The translations under genes were made by a program, and so were the position numbers. A stretch of 64,000 nucleotides of DNA from Plantago ovata (lineage: Eukaryota; Streptophyta; Magnoliopsida; Lamiales; Plantaginaceae). The stretch lies in contig CM051457.1 in assembly GCA_028274465.1 (NCBI GenBank), forward strand, positions 58,637,550-58,701,549, in the 5' to 3' direction. How positions within the stretch are numbered: position 1 is the stretch's first letter; the number at the start of each line of letters is the position of its first letter. Of the stretch, positions 44,541 to 57,634 are shown in pieces. A model generated the notes under the pieces. The model ran no database searches. It saw only the letters and a program-made list of their open reading frames with translations, and was not told the DNA's origin.

Positions 44541-45078
44541 AAAGTACCAAGTTTGGTGGAGAACAAGGTTGCGTTCTCTAGATTAGGTTGGAGACGAAGC
44601 AAGTGTGCTTTGGTTTCTGTTTGAATCACTCTAGATAGGAGTTGTAAGGAACCTCAATCATATATCTTAGTGGATTCAGTCCTAGAAAGGACAAAGTGGA
44701 TTAGTTGAGAGATTACGCCACTCTCAGATACCACTATAAAAGTGTTTGTGTGATTTACTTACTGTACTTAGTTTTCAGCAAATCATATCTGTCTGTACAC
44801 AGTCACTCACATCACTTGCTGAAACCTTCATTTACTGAGAAAGAGCACTTATTGTATCAAAGACTTCCGCTCTTTGATTTTAAGTATCAGCAAACTTAGT
44901 TATTGAAAAGTAACTTACGCTTGCTGAGAAAGTTAAGTATCAGCAAACTCATTACTGAAAAGTAATAAGCACTTGCTGAGAAAGTTTTAAACGAGGAAAG
45001 TTTGAAAAGACTATTCATGCCCCCTCCCCCCCCCCCCCCCCCGCTCTAGTCTTTTCTTGTTGTTTAAAGGGACCAACA
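44541..45078 (+). repeat. Middle copia LTR, right part
   Basis: It resumes after the GATTA duplication and ends GGGACCAACA. It includes a long C homopolymer (about 45027-45042). It is immediately followed by a second PBS, so this LTR serves as the 3' LTR of unit 1 and the 5' LTR of unit 2. Confidence 0.92.
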
Positions 45079-45080
45079 AG

Positions 45081-45092
45081 TGGTATCAGAGC
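45081..45092 (+). other. Primer-binding site of unit 2 (tRNA-iMet)
   Basis: Exact TGGTATCAGAGC, 2 bp after the middle LTR. Confidence 0.93.
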
Positions 45093-45207
45093 TGGAGGTT
45101 CTTTAACCTTCAGCACAAGAACCTAGATCCCCTTAGGTGCTTTCCGTAAATCACTCTCACTTGATCAGTTTGGTAGTGCTTTGCTGACAGGATATCTTTA
45201 GGAGATG

Positions 45208-47547
45208 CTCCCTTGCTGAAGCTGGAAAATTACGAAAAATGGCGAAACAACATGATGCTACATCTTGAGGCCATTAGTGATGAGATGGTCACCGTCATTA
45301 ATGATGGACCTATCAAGATCACTAAGGTTGAAAGAAGTTTCCCTCACAAAACCAAGAGAGGAATGGACTTCTGACGAAGCTAAGAGATTCCGTCTTGATG
45401 GCCAAGAAAGAAATATCATCATTCGATCAACTCCAGATACCATACAGTGCAAACTGTGGGGTGCTAAGACTGCAAAGGAAGCTTGGAAAATGGTTCAAGA
45501 TCTTTGTGCTGGATCGGACAAAACCAAGGAAAACAAACTTGAAGTACTTAAATTAAAGTTTCAAAACTTTAAGCAAGGTACAAACGAGTCACTGGAAGAC
45601 TTGGATTTCAGATTCACAACTCTTGTTAGTGAAATGACAGCCTTGGGTGTTGGAAACCTTTACTCAGATTCTGAGAAAGTGAAAATTATCATCAGAAGTC
45701 TGAATCAAGAATGGATCCACACTTAGAATTTCTATTACAATCAAGGAATGCCAGACATTACACCAACATAGTTGTTCTCTCATCTTGCTACTGTCAACTA
45801 TGAGACAAAGCAAAGAGAAAATGTATTTGCTGAAAAATCACAAAACATTGCTCTTGCTGCAAATCCGTCATCTTCTGAAAAGAAGAATGAAAAAGAGCCT
45901 ACTGATGAAAATTCTTTGGTTGTCAAAAACATGAAGAAATTTATCAGCAAGGAACTTGAAAGGCGAAAAGTTCAGCTGAAAAAGCATCTTGGTAACAACT
46001 ACCATAAGTACAAGAATGAGACTAGCTCGCTGAACAAGCAAGCTCAGCAAGCTACTTCATCAGAAGAACCAGCAGTTGGAAATGATCTATGCTTTTATTG
46101 CAAAAAGCCTGGACACTTCAAAGCTAATTGCCCTTTGCTGAAAGGCAAATCTGCTGAAAAGAAGAAGAAGTTCAAAAGAGCTTTTATTGCTGAAGAAAAG
46201 AAGAAGCTTCAAGCAAAAATCGATGCATTGTGTATTGATACTAGCTCCGAAGACAGTGAGGACGAAAGTTCAGACACTGACGATGAAGAAGCCACTCTAG
46301 ACGTGGAGATTGGCAAAGAAGTTTGTGGAATAGCTATGGAAGCTTATCCAGATGTGTCAAACTACGAATTCTGCCTCATGGCCGGTCAGGTAAACAACCC
46401 TACCTCTGACTCAGACTCAGAAAGTGAAGACGATATTGACCTTGATAAGATTCAAGGAGAAATCGAAAGATTTGAGAAAACTCTGGGCAAACAGCAAGAG
46501 AAACTACAGATTGTTGAAACTCTGACAAAGCAGACTACTGAAAAGTACGTCTTGCTGAAGGAAGAGACAAAAGAGAAGGATGCTGAAATAAGGCGTCTTA
46601 AGAAGTTGATTGCTGAAGCTACAGAGAAGAATTCTCAAATGGCATTAGAATTGGAAGAATATCAGTCCTCAATTCTAAAGTTACTTGCTGAAATCCAAGA
46701 AATGAAAAAGATGAAAATCAATTTCAAATCTTATGTGGACGCAAGTAATACGCTGACTGAACTAAACTCTTACTTGAGAGATCCATCTCAGAAAGAAGGT
46801 TTAGGTGCAATGTATGAAGGTGATGACGTAGAAATCTTGAGTAAATATAAATCACCGATCTCCTTTGTACGTGCCACTGATAGTGGTCTACCAGAACTCT
46901 ATCAGTTTGGTCAATCTAAGGTTGCTGAAACATGCAATCAAGTATCTATGACCATAAAGCCCGCTGTTGCTACTCAAAGTAACAAGACTTTAAAAGGAAA
47001 ACAGGTTGCTGAGACGCAAACTGGAAAGAAGAAGGATGTTGTGAAGCATCCCGCCAAACAAGTTGCTGAAAAGCAAGTTGTTAAGTCTAAAGGCAAGATT
47101 ACTAAAAGTAATCAGAAGACCTTTGCTGACAAACCTGAATCAAGTAAGGTTGCTGACACAAAAACTCAGCATTCTCCAAAAAGTGGACTCGGTTTCAAAA
47201 CCAAGCAAAGTCAACTTTTTCATGAGTATAAGCAAAGTCAGCAAAGATACTTCAAAGAGATAAAGAAAATCAAGCCTAAGAGTTCTGAAAAGACTCTTAA
47301 TGCTAGGGCTAGAAGGAAACTTGCTAGAAAAGAACTTACTGAAAAGTATGTTCAACAAAAAGGTCAACCGAGCAAGACACCACATCAGAAAGTGGATTTG
47401 ACCAGCACGAGTCAAAAGTCTTTCAGCTCAAAACCTCCTAGTTCCTCAGCAAGTAGAAAACAAGTCAAAGTTGAAAAACTTAAGACTTGGGTTTCCACTG
47501 GACGCATTCTTGAACATGTTAATGGACATCCATTATTGGATAATTAA
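45208..47547 (+). pseudogene. Copia unit 2 gag
   Basis: Same architecture as unit 1 gag: LLKLENYEK start, UBN2-type core (KLWGAKTAKEAWKMVQDLC), CCHC knuckle CFYCKKPGHFKANC (about 46090-46131), acidic SSDTDDEEATLD stretch, heptad-like Glu/Lys-rich segment (about 46440-46740), and a Lys-rich tail with repeated VAEKQVV-like words. The last 591 codons before its end are open. Broken in at least one place near the N-terminal part. It is nearly identical to unit 1 gag, so the two units are closely related. Confidence 0.87.
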
Positions 47548-47552
47548 CTTGT

Positions 47553-49250
47553 TTGCTCTTGATTGTGCAGACTTCAGCCACGGAGACAAACGATGCAATC
47601 TGGCACTTTGATAGTGGTTGTGGAAACCACATTACGGGCAACAAGAATAACCTTATAAACTATAGACGGTGGTCTAAAGGTCCAACAATAAGGTTTGCTG
47701 GTGGAGGCTCCGATTCTACAAAAGGCTATGGTGACGTGAAGTTAGGATGCATAACCATTACTGGAGTTCTTTATGTCAAAAATCTTAAGTTTAACCTTTT
47801 CAGCATGAGTCAGTTTGCTGATAAAGGATACTTCATCAAAATCAAAAGTGATGAATGTAAACTTATAGATTTCGAGACTAAAAAGGTAATAATGATTGCA
47901 AGAAGATCAGGAGGCTTGTACACCGTTGATTGATCTTCAGCAATTGTTGAAAAATGCCTTGTCTCAGATCATGATTTCCTTGCTGAAAAAGCATGGTTAT
48001 GGCTTAAACGAACAAGTCATCTAAACTTCAAGACGCTGAATAAGCTGTCTAAAAAGGCACTTGTAGTTGGATTACCTAGGGTTACTTTTAAGAAGGATGG
48101 TGTTTGCAATGCATGTGAGCAAGGAAAGCAAACCAAATCTTCTTTCAAGAACAAGGCAGTACCGTCAACTACAAAACCTTTACAACTCTTGCACATGGAC
48201 TTGTTTGAATCTACTTCAACAAGCTATGCTGGTAAGAAGTATGGTCTAGTCGTGGTAGATGATTATTCAAGATTCACTTGGGTAGTATTCATCAAGCACA
48301 AATCTGAAACCAAGACTGAAATACCTAACTTGCTGAATAAGCTTGAAGTCATGAAAAATGACAAGGTAAAAGTCATAAGGACAGACCATGGTACTGAGTT
48401 TGTAAACCAGTACATAACTGAATATTGTACCTCAAAAGGAATACAACATCAGTTATCCTCAGTAAGAACACCACAGCAAAACGGTGTTGCTCAACGGAAG
48501 AATCGTACCCTGGAAGAAGCCGCAAGAACAATGCTTGCTGACACTGAAATAAGTGAGGCTTATTGGGTTGAAACGATTAATACCGCCTGTTATACTCAAA
48601 ATAGATGTTTGATTAAAAAGGAACACAACAAAACTCCTTATGAATTGTTTGTTGGAAGACCTCCTAACATCACTCATCTAAGAGTATTTGGTTGCAAGTG
48701 TTTCGTTCTTAACAATGGTAGAGAATACCTAAGAACATTTCAACCAAAGGCAGACGAAGCGATATTTCTCGGCTACTCTTTGCATAGTAAAACTTATAGA
48801 ATTTACAACAAAAAGGCACAAAAGATTGAAGAATCAGTGCATGTTGTATTCTACGAAAAGTCACGAGGAGTGCCTGCTGAAGAAGAAATATCAGAATGTA
48901 TGAAAAAGTTAATCATACATGAGCAAAGAACTGAATCTAATGCTAGGAAAATCAAGTCAATTGAACTAAATGATGATTCTGACAATGACTCTCCTCCCCC
49001 TAGTCATGACAAGATAAATATAGTTCACGACAAAGAATTTCCAGCAAAAGACGCGGTTGCTCCCGAAGTTGCTGAAATTACGCAATCTCCAGTGCCTGCT
49101 GATGAATTACCTCAATCAAGCAATGCTGAACAAGCAGTTGCTGATGAACAAATCTCAGCAGAGACACAAATTCCCAGTAATACTGAACAAGTACATACTG
49201 AAGAGTCACATGCTGATGAGCAAACATATCCTGATCCAACAAGCAAAAAA
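47553..49250 (+). pseudogene. Copia unit 2 pol: protease and integrase
   Basis: Protease motif DSGCGNHITG (about 47610-47640), integrase zinc region ([15 protein letters not shown]), DDE core ([45 protein letters not shown]), then the copia-type C-terminal region ([12 protein letters not shown]). The protease frame differs from the gag frame, as in unit 1. Broken in at least one place. Confidence 0.86.
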
Positions 49251-49299
49251 CCTGTTAATAAATGGATTAGAGATCATCCCTCTACGGATGTGATTGGCG

Positions 49300-50938
49300 A
49301 TATTAATAAACGCCAAGTGACTAGATCCAAAGCTACTCATGGACTTGCTGAAGAAGCAATTGTTGTAGAAGTAGAATCATTGTTCTCTTGCTTTGTTTCA
49401 GAAATTGAACCTAAAACCATAGAAGAAGCTTTAAAGCATTCTGAATGGATAAAGGCAATGCAAGAAGAACTGGATCAATTTGAAAGAAACAAAGTCTGGA
49501 AACTTGTACCACTTGCTGAAGGCAAGAAAGCTATTGGTACAAAGTGGGTGTTCAGAAACAAGCTGAGTGAGTCTGGTGAATTAACAAGAAATAAAGCACG
49601 TTTAGTTGCTCAAGGTTACTGTCAGACTGAAGGATTGGACTATGATGAGTCTTATGCACCAGTTGCAAGATTGGATGCAATTAGGCATTTCTTGGCCTTT
49701 GTTGCTCACAATGACTTCATCGTTTACCAAATGGATGTTAAAAGTGCATTCTTGAATGGTGAACTTGCTGAAGAAGTCTACCTAGAACAACCCCTGGCTT
49801 TGAACTTTCCTCAGAAATCCAGATGGTATACAAGTTTTAGAAAGCTGTATATGGTCTAAAGCAAGCACCAAGAGCATGGTATGATACCCTGGCTAAGTTC
49901 TTGCTGGAAAATGGTTTCAAGAAAGGTGAAGTTGACAAAACCTTATTTACCATGAACCATGATGGTAAAATACTCTTAGTTCAAATTTATGTGGATGACA
50001 TAATTTTTTGATCTAAGGACAAGCAACTTTGTGATGATATTGCCAAACTCATGACAAATAAGTTTGAAATGAGTATGATGGGAAAATTGAATTATTTCCT
50101 AGGATTGCAAGTCAAGCAACTCAAAGATGGAATATTCATAAATCAAGCAAAGTATGCGAAAGAAATGCTCATAAAGTTTAGGATCAAAGAGGATGAGAAA
50201 CCTGAAAAGATCCCTATGAGTGTTGGTACCAAATTGGGCTATACTAAGGAAGATAAAAGTGTTGAAGAACACAAGTATAGGAAGCTCATTGGTTCCTTGT
50301 TGTATTTAACAGTCAGTAGACCTGACATTCAGTATGCTTTTTGTGTGTGTGCAAGATTCCAATCTGATCCAAGAGAATCACACTACAAAAAGGCAATCAA
50401 GATACTGAAATATGTCAAAGGTACAGTCAAAGTTGGATTATGGTATCCTAAAGATTCTGGACTTGAATTGGTTGGTTATTCGGATGCTGATCATGGAGGA
50501 TCAACTCTTGATAGAAAAAGTACCTCTGGAACTTGTCACTTTTTGGGTACTAGATTAATATCATGGTTCAGCAAGAAGCAAACTTATGTTGCCAATTCAT
50601 CCACTGAATCTGAATACATTGCAACTGGTTGTTGCACAGCTCAAATCCTATGGATTCAGCAACAATTAAGAGATTATGGTATTTCTGCAAAGAAAACACC
50701 AATCTTTTGTGATAATACAAGTGCTATTGCTATCACACAAAATCCTAAGTTTCACTCAAGGACTAAGCAAATTGATATTAGACATCATTTCATTAGAGAT
50801 CATGTAGAAAAAGGAGATATTGAGGTTGTGAAAGTAGGCACTGATGATCAGCTTGCTGACATCTTTACCAAGCCCCTACCAGATAATAGGTTCGCAATGC
50901 TAAGGTATAACCTTGGATTGATTGAACTACCTCAATAA
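49300..50938 (+). pseudogene. Copia unit 2 pol: RT and RNase H (left of gap)
   Basis: RT begins near [20 protein letters not shown] and runs through KTKWVF-like, [18 protein letters not shown] and [12 protein letters not shown]. RNase H has [15 protein letters not shown] and ADIFTKPLP and ends GLIELPQ. It is the same sequence as 55978-57626 right of the gap. Broken in about two places, with the same breaks in both copies. Confidence 0.88.
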
Positions 50939-50946
50939 AGGATACA

Positions 50947-51315
50947 TTTGGCAGAATGCTGAAACAGGTATTCAGCAAGCCAAAGTATTCTTACTTAAAA
51001 GCTACATCTACTAATTTCTCCTAAGAAATGATAAGTCACTACATGTTTGCTGAAACAGTCATTCAACAAGTAATTCCTTCAAAACAGGTATTTGTTAGGA
51101 AACTTGATCACTTGCTGAGACAGGCACTCAGTAAGAGAAAGACCTTAAGGATTGCTGAAACAGGCATTCAGACAATCAAAGATACTGAAACAGGTATTCA
51201 AGTATCAAGGGAATATTCTGAGACGGGAACTTAGAAAAAGAGCAAAACTCATTTCTCAGATTTTACCAAAGGATATCTCAAGCACAAACGAATTTACTGA
51301 TACGGGAAATCAGAA
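50947..51315 (+). repeat. Hairpin array after pol, unit 2 (left of gap)
   Basis: Same eight-unit array as 29635-30004. Here the first unit pairs perfectly (GCTGAA ACAGGTA TTCAGC inside TTTGGC/GCCAAA). The sixth has long arms (GATACTGAA and TTCAAGTATC, one bulged A) around ACAGGTA at 51181-51206. Confidence 0.8.
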
Positions 51316-51848
51316 ATATCTTTTAAAATCATGAAAATATGAGATATCTGAGTAAGGGGAAACTTTCAGCAAGTATCTAGGATGATAATTCAAACTCGCT
51401 GAAAAGATTCTTGTCTATTTCAGCAAGCAATCTAATCCCTTAAAACTCGGTAAAATCAATTTGTGACGTTAATCGGGCACAGATAAACTCGTAATAATCA
51501 TGACATGAAATTCAATCGTGGCCATTGATTAAAAGGAGTTACTAATATAACGGTTAATAAAACAAAGAGAGAGAGAGTGCTCTGACGGTTTCAAGTTAGT
51601 GGGCCACTACGCATTTAATGCAAAGGCTCCACTAACGCCTATGTTTCTCTGTTTTACCCTTGCTGAGAGCTCAAATCGATTGAGTTTCTCACACACCAGA
51701 GTCACTATATAACGAAGGAGTTAGAGAAATGACAAAATTCTTTAACTCACATTTCCTTTCTCTGCAAATTTTAGCCTGAATCTACTGTACCTCCGGTCAA
51801 AAAGCAAACTATCTCCTTTCGTACACATTTTTCTGCTCTATAAAAGAA

Positions 51849-54800
51849 ATGGCACCAAAGAGACAGTCTTCTAAGTCCTCAAAGTCATCTAAGGTTGACA
51901 GCGCTGAGATACGCACTGCTCCGGTGACTACTTCGGCTACAAACACAACGAAAGTTGTGTTGAAAAACGATAGAATATCGGAAAAACCTATGCCTCCGTC
52001 ATATCTTGACACTGCAAAGTGTGAGATGTTGATGCAATGGGGAGGTTTTGCTAAGGAGAAGTACATTAGGTACTTCTATGAACAAGAACTCGATGACGAG
52101 AATGAAGAGGCGCTTGAGTTTATCAAGCAGCAAGGCCTCATGAACTTTATATCTGCTCGCACTAAGCAAGTGAGCATGATTGATACAATGTAATTCTACA
52201 ACAATGCAGAAATCCAGTCCCTTACTGATAGTAAAGGAGTCACTGAAAAAGTGATCTTTACTACAGTTCAGAACACGCAAATCGTCCTGAAATGGAGTGA
52301 TTTAGCGGAAATCTTTCAGATTCCAACCACTGGAACTGAAGATGACGTCACTGCCACTGACGAAGAAATTGAAGCTTTCTACAGTGTCGTCAGAAATGAG
52401 AAAATGAAGAAAGGCGAGATTGCTCCCGTGACTTGGACAAAGCACGTTAAGAGAAAGCATCTCTGCCATTCACTTGGTCTAGTAGCTCTGCTACTGATAA
52501 AAGTTCTTGACTCCCAAGTTGGAGGAATTGACCAAGTAGGCCTGAGAAGATGGCCACTGCTGATGCATATCCATGAAATTAAAACAGAACTTAACTGGGC
52601 TAAGTACATTTTCAATAGGCTTGTTGATTGTGTTACTAAGTTTAAGGTAAAGGTAGAAGACAACAAGGTCTCACCTTCCTTTCCAGTTATGTATGGAATA
52701 AAGATATGCTACATCCTTGAACATTTCAGGATTCAGCTGAGAAACCCATTGCCAATCATGAAGTTTGTATGCAATGTGGGAAGATCATTCTACAATCAGA
52801 ATGTACCTAAGACTGCTGGCAAGAAACTCGAAAAATCAAAGAAGACAACAGCTGCAAATGTTGTCAGCACAAGCCAGCAAGAAAGGTATACAACAGCTGC
52901 AGATGTTACCACTCAGCAACTTAGAGATGAAACTTCTGTTGGTGGTGGTAACACAAATGAAACTGTTGTAGATAATCAACAAGGTACGTGTACAACAGCC
53001 GTTGCTGAAAATGCAACTACTGATGCCTCTGGGAAACTGGAGAAATCTAACAAGAAAAAGAGGAAGCTGATGATGACACTCAGACTGCTGCGTCATCAGC
53101 AAATCCCGTACCAAAGAGGAAACGGACCAGCAACACAAGGAAGAAAACACTGGCTCGCAAGTTAGTTCCCGTTGTCCAAGACCTCTCAGACAATTCCCAG
53201 ACAAATGTTGAAACGCATTTGCCAGTAGATGTTGACAAGGAAGTTACTGAAGCCTATGTCAGCAACATTGAAATGTTTGCGGAAGCCTTCAATGATCGAC
53301 TTAACGTTGATACGTCTACTGAGAACAGACGACAAGGCAGTGGAAATGAAATTCCTGCCCAAGTCCCAGATATCTACATTGTAGATAATTTAGATGATCC
53401 AATATGGAACCAGCAAGTGACATTGCTGCTGATCTGTAAAAAGCGGCACTTGCTGATGCTGCTGAAAAGATGGCTGCTGAACAAGCAACTCATCAAGTTG
53501 CTGAACCCCGCTTGCTGAAGGACCAGTTGCTGAGACAGCAATGGTTCCAGTTCCAGAAGTTGCTGAAACACAAGAAGCACTATTCAACGACGCATCTCGT
53601 GATGCTGACAATACTGGCCCAAGTTCACCCAAGACATCAATCGACAAAGTCCAGCTTGTACTGGAAGCTATAAGCCAACAAATGGAGTTGGAGATTGAAG
53701 AATCATCCAACAAATCCATTGATGTCTTCATGACAAGCAGTGAGCTCAAGGGTGAATATGCTTCTGCTCAACTTGTCATTTCAGAGACAAGGGAGATTGC
53801 TGAAACCGCACAGCCTTCTCAAATAGAGCAAGACAAGAAGTCTGCTGAAGAAACAGTCCAAGAAGCTGAAGAAACTTTTAATGCTGAAAGGACTGAGCCA
53901 CAACCTGTCCTTCTTCAGCAGGTAGTTAATTCAACCATCAGTAAAACTTCAAATTCTGAAACTTATTCGTTTGCTAATATTATGTTATCTCTACAAACTT
54001 CTCAAGATGCAAGTCAGATGGTTGCTGAAGCCTCTGCACCAGAACCAACACTCCCTGCTCAGCAGGTAGTTAATGTTTTGGTAATAAAACTAAGTTTGAC
54101 AGCTTAGTACTTGTATCTAACTCAAATTTATTTAGGATGAACAAATGGAGGATGCTACTCAAGCTCCTCAAGGAATGGAAATTGTACAACATGAGCTTGC
54201 TGAATCTCAGCAGGTAATTCATGTTTCAGCTTTGAACTCTAAAACAATTTCCAAACCAATCCTGATCTAAATAATGGTCTTTTTCAGGCTCAAAAGGAGA
54301 CCACTGAAGTGGTATCATCACTGAAGATCATTAAGTAAGTTCTGAGGAACTGTACATGAACTTCAAAAGAACTACTTTGTCACAAGTTGCTAAGTCCGTC
54401 AGCAACTGGCAAAGATATAGGCGAATGGACTTCTCTGATCTCCATCTTCATCTTCAAACGAGAAAAAGAGATCTTCTCTCTGAAGCTCGAAACATTTGTC
54501 CACTCCATCCTCTCGAAGAAAATGCCATTTCTCAGCAAATGAGCTCAAATCTGATTGCTCAACCAGAGAGAATATGAAGGCAAAATTCAAGAGTGCCTCT
54601 CCAGCTGAACAAGCTGTGATGCTCAATGGTTCTTTGTACCTGTGGTGGCTGATCCCACAAAATCAATGAGGAAGAGGAATATACGTGACAAGTGTTTGCT
54701 TTATCCAAGCACCTTGAAGCTAGTACTTCTGGACCTATGATGATGAAGAGAAGAAGATGAGAACATTCCACTGATCCAAGTGATGATGAAGGGAAAGCTT

Positions 54801-55370
54801 CCAAGGACAAGAAAGACGATGATGATGACAATCAAGGTCCAGTCCTGATGCTGGCGGTTAAATTGACAGTTTCTGAAAACTCCACCAGAAAATCAGCAAG
54901 CTGAAACAACAAACAACCTCAGCAAGAATCTCAACCTCTCCCTGCTGCTGCTGAAAATCAAGCACCTGTGCAAGTGCTGATACTGAAGAGGAATATGCCA
55001 GAAAAAGGGCCTGTGCCTTGACAAATGCCAAAAGTCCAGTTTCTGATTGCCAAGGTTACTGAAGAAAACCTTTGATGATGATGATGAACGGATGAAGATT
55101 ACCAACGCGCTCTACAGAACAGTCTCTTGATCCATGCAAGGCATACGCAGGATCTAGAACTTGGTCAATCTTCAGGAGTAGATCAAAGGAAGTCCTCTCC
55201 CTTCCATTTATTACTGGCGAACTCCAGTAATTGCGTCTCCCGAATACTCAACTACATAACTTACTGGCGGAACTCCAGTCATTGTCAAGTTCTTCAAACG
55301 TTGCATTCAGCAACTACTCAATTAAACTACTACTGGTGAAACTCCAGTTGTTGAGCTTCTGAAGCGTTGC
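51849..55370 (+). pseudogene. Extra post-pol region, unit 2, left of gap (partial)
   Basis: Starts MAPKRQSSKSSKSSK. It follows unit 1's region through the folded-looking domain, the KKKRK stretch and the disordered Ala/Glu region, up to the TTGETPV repeat, where the N gap begins. Between about 54100 and 55370 it differs from 60790-62057 by many small length changes, unlike the near-perfect match upstream. That pattern suggests poor sequence quality near a contig end more than biological decay. Confidence 0.75.
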
Positions 55371-55470
55371 NNNNNNNNNNNNNNNNNNNNNNNNNNNNNN
55401 NNNNNNNNNNNNNNNNNNNNNNNNNNNNNNNNNNNNNNNNNNNNNNNNNNNNNNNNNNNNNNNNNNNNNN
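55371..55470. other. Assembly gap, exactly 100 N
   Basis: A run of 100 N, the usual placeholder for a gap of unknown size. The left flank ends in the TTGETPV repeat; the right flank begins back in the integrase region of the same element. Confidence 0.99.
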
Positions 55471-55977
55471 CTTGCATAGTAAAAACTTATAGAATTTACA
55501 ACAAAAGGCACAAAAGATTGAAGAATCAGTGCATGTTGTATTCTACGAAAAGTCACAAGGAGTGCCTGCTGAAGAAGAAATATCAGAATGTATGAAAAAG
55601 TTAATCATACATGAGCAAAGAACTGAATCTGATGCTAGGAAAATCAAGTCAATTGAACTAAATGATGATTCTGACAATGACTCTCCCCCCCCAGTCATGA
55701 CAAATAAATATAGTTCACGACAAAGAATTTCCAGCAAAAAGACGCGTTGCTCCGAAGTTGCTGAAATTACGCAATCTCCAGTGCCTGCTGATGAATTACC
55801 TCAATCAGCAATGCTGAACAAGCAGTTGCTGATGAACAAATCTCAGCAGAGACACAAATTCCCAGTAGTACTGAACAAGTACATACTGAAGAGTCACATG
55901 CTGATGAGCAAACATATCCTGATCCAACAAACAGAAAACCTGTTAATAAATGGATTAGAGATCATCCCTCTACGGAT

Positions 55978-57626
55978 GTGATTGGCGATATTAATAAACG
56001 CCAAGTGACTAGATCCAAAGCTACTCATGGACTTGCTGAAGAAGCAATTGTTGTAGAAGTAGAATCATTGTTCTCTTGCTTTGTTTCAGAAATTGAACCT
56101 AAAACCATAGAAGAAGCTTTAAAGCATTCTGAATGGATAAAGGCAATGCAAGAAGAACTGGATCAATTTGAAAGAAACAAAGTCTGGAAACTTGTACCAC
56201 TTGCTGAAGGCAAGAAAGCTATTGGTACAAAGTGGGTGTTCAGAAACAAGCTGAGTGAGTCTGGTGAATTAACAAGAAATAAAGCACGTTTAGTTGCTCA
56301 AGGTTACTGTCAGACTGAAGGATTGGACTATGATGAGTCTTATGCACCAGTTGCAAGATTGGATGCAATTAGGCATTTCTTGGCCTTTGTTGCTCACAAT
56401 GACTTCATCGTTTACCAAATGGATGTTAAAAGTGCATTCTTGAATGGTGAACTTGCTGAAGAAGTCTACCTAGAACAACCCCTGGCTTTGAACTTTCCTC
56501 AGAAATCCAGATGGTATACAAGTTTTAGAAAGCTGTATATGGTCTAAAGCAAGCACCAAGAGCATGGTATGATACCCTGGCTAAGTTCTTGCTGGAAAAT
56601 GGTTTCAAGAAAGGTGAAGTTGACAAAACCTTATTTACCATGAACCATGATGGTAAAATACTCTTAGTTCAAATTTATGTGGATGACATAATTTTTTGAT
56701 CTAAGGACAAGCAACTTTGTGATGATATTGCCAAACTCATGACAAATAAGTTTGAAATGAGTATGATGGGAAAATTGAATTATTTCCTAGGATTGCAAGT
56801 CAAGCAACTCAAAGATGGAATATTCATAAATCAAGCAAAGTATGCGAAAGAAATGCTCATAAAGTTTAGGATCAAAGAGGATGAGAAACCTGAAAAGATC
56901 CCTATGAGTGTTGGTACCAAATTGGGCTATACTAAGGAAGATAAAAGTGTTGAAGAACACAAGTATAGGAAGCTCATTGGTTCCTTGTTGTATTTAACAG
57001 TCAGTAGACCTGACATTCAGTATGCTTTTTGTGTGTGTGCAAGATTCCAATCTGATCCAAGAGAATCACACTACAAAAAGGCAATCAAGATACTGAAATA
57101 TGTCAAAGGTACAGTCAAAGTTGGATTATGGTATCCTAAAGATTCTGGACTTGAATTGGTTGGTTATTCGGATGCTGATCATGGAGGATCAACTCTTGAT
57201 AGAAAAAGTACCTCTGGAACTTGTCACTTTTTGGGTACTAGATTAATATCATGGTTCAGCAAGAAGCAAACTTATGTTGCCAATTCATCCACTGAATCTG
57301 AATACATTGCAACTGGTTGTTGCACAGCTCAAATCCTATGGATTCAGCAACAATTAAGAGATTATGGTATTTCTGCAAAGAAAACACCAATCTTTTGTGA
57401 TAATACAAGTGCTATTGCTATCACACAAAATCCTAAGTTTCACTCAAGGACTAAGCAAATTGATATTAGACATCATTTCATTAGAGATCATGTAGAAAAA
57501 GGAGATATTGAGGTTGTGAAAGTAGGCACTGATGATCAGCTTGCTGACATCTTTACCAAGCCCCTACCAGATAATAGGTTCGCAATGCTAAGGTATAACC
57601 TTGGATTGATTGAACTACCTCAATAA
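55978..57626 (+). pseudogene. Copia unit 2 pol: RT and RNase H (right of gap)
   Basis: Same sequence as 49300-50938, including its breaks. RNase H part 56739-57626 (295 codons) is open and identical in protein to 50051-50938. Probably the same physical locus represented twice. Confidence 0.85.
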
Positions 57627-57634
57627 AGGATACA

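Larger units (their letters stand above)
22136..45078 (+). mobile_element. SIRE/Maximus-like copia element, unit 1 (LTR to LTR)
   Basis: 5' LTR 22136-23740, internal region 23741-36090 (12.35 kb), 3' LTR 36091-45078 (about 1.6 kb once the inserted gypsy element is discounted). The internal order is PBS, gag, protease, integrase, RT, RNase H, hairpin array, promoter-like stretch, extra coding region, polypurine tract. The protease-integrase-RT order makes it copia; the long gag and post-pol coding region point to SIRE/Maximus. The two LTRs differ at few positions by eye, so insertion was recent, though coding regions carry several breaks. The base run before 22136 is ATCCG. The 3' LTR is followed by another internal region, not flanking DNA. 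Confidence 0.9.

Noticed and set aside
55314-55556. Minus-strand frame running through the N gap
   Set aside because: It is an artefact of translating Ns as open sequence.
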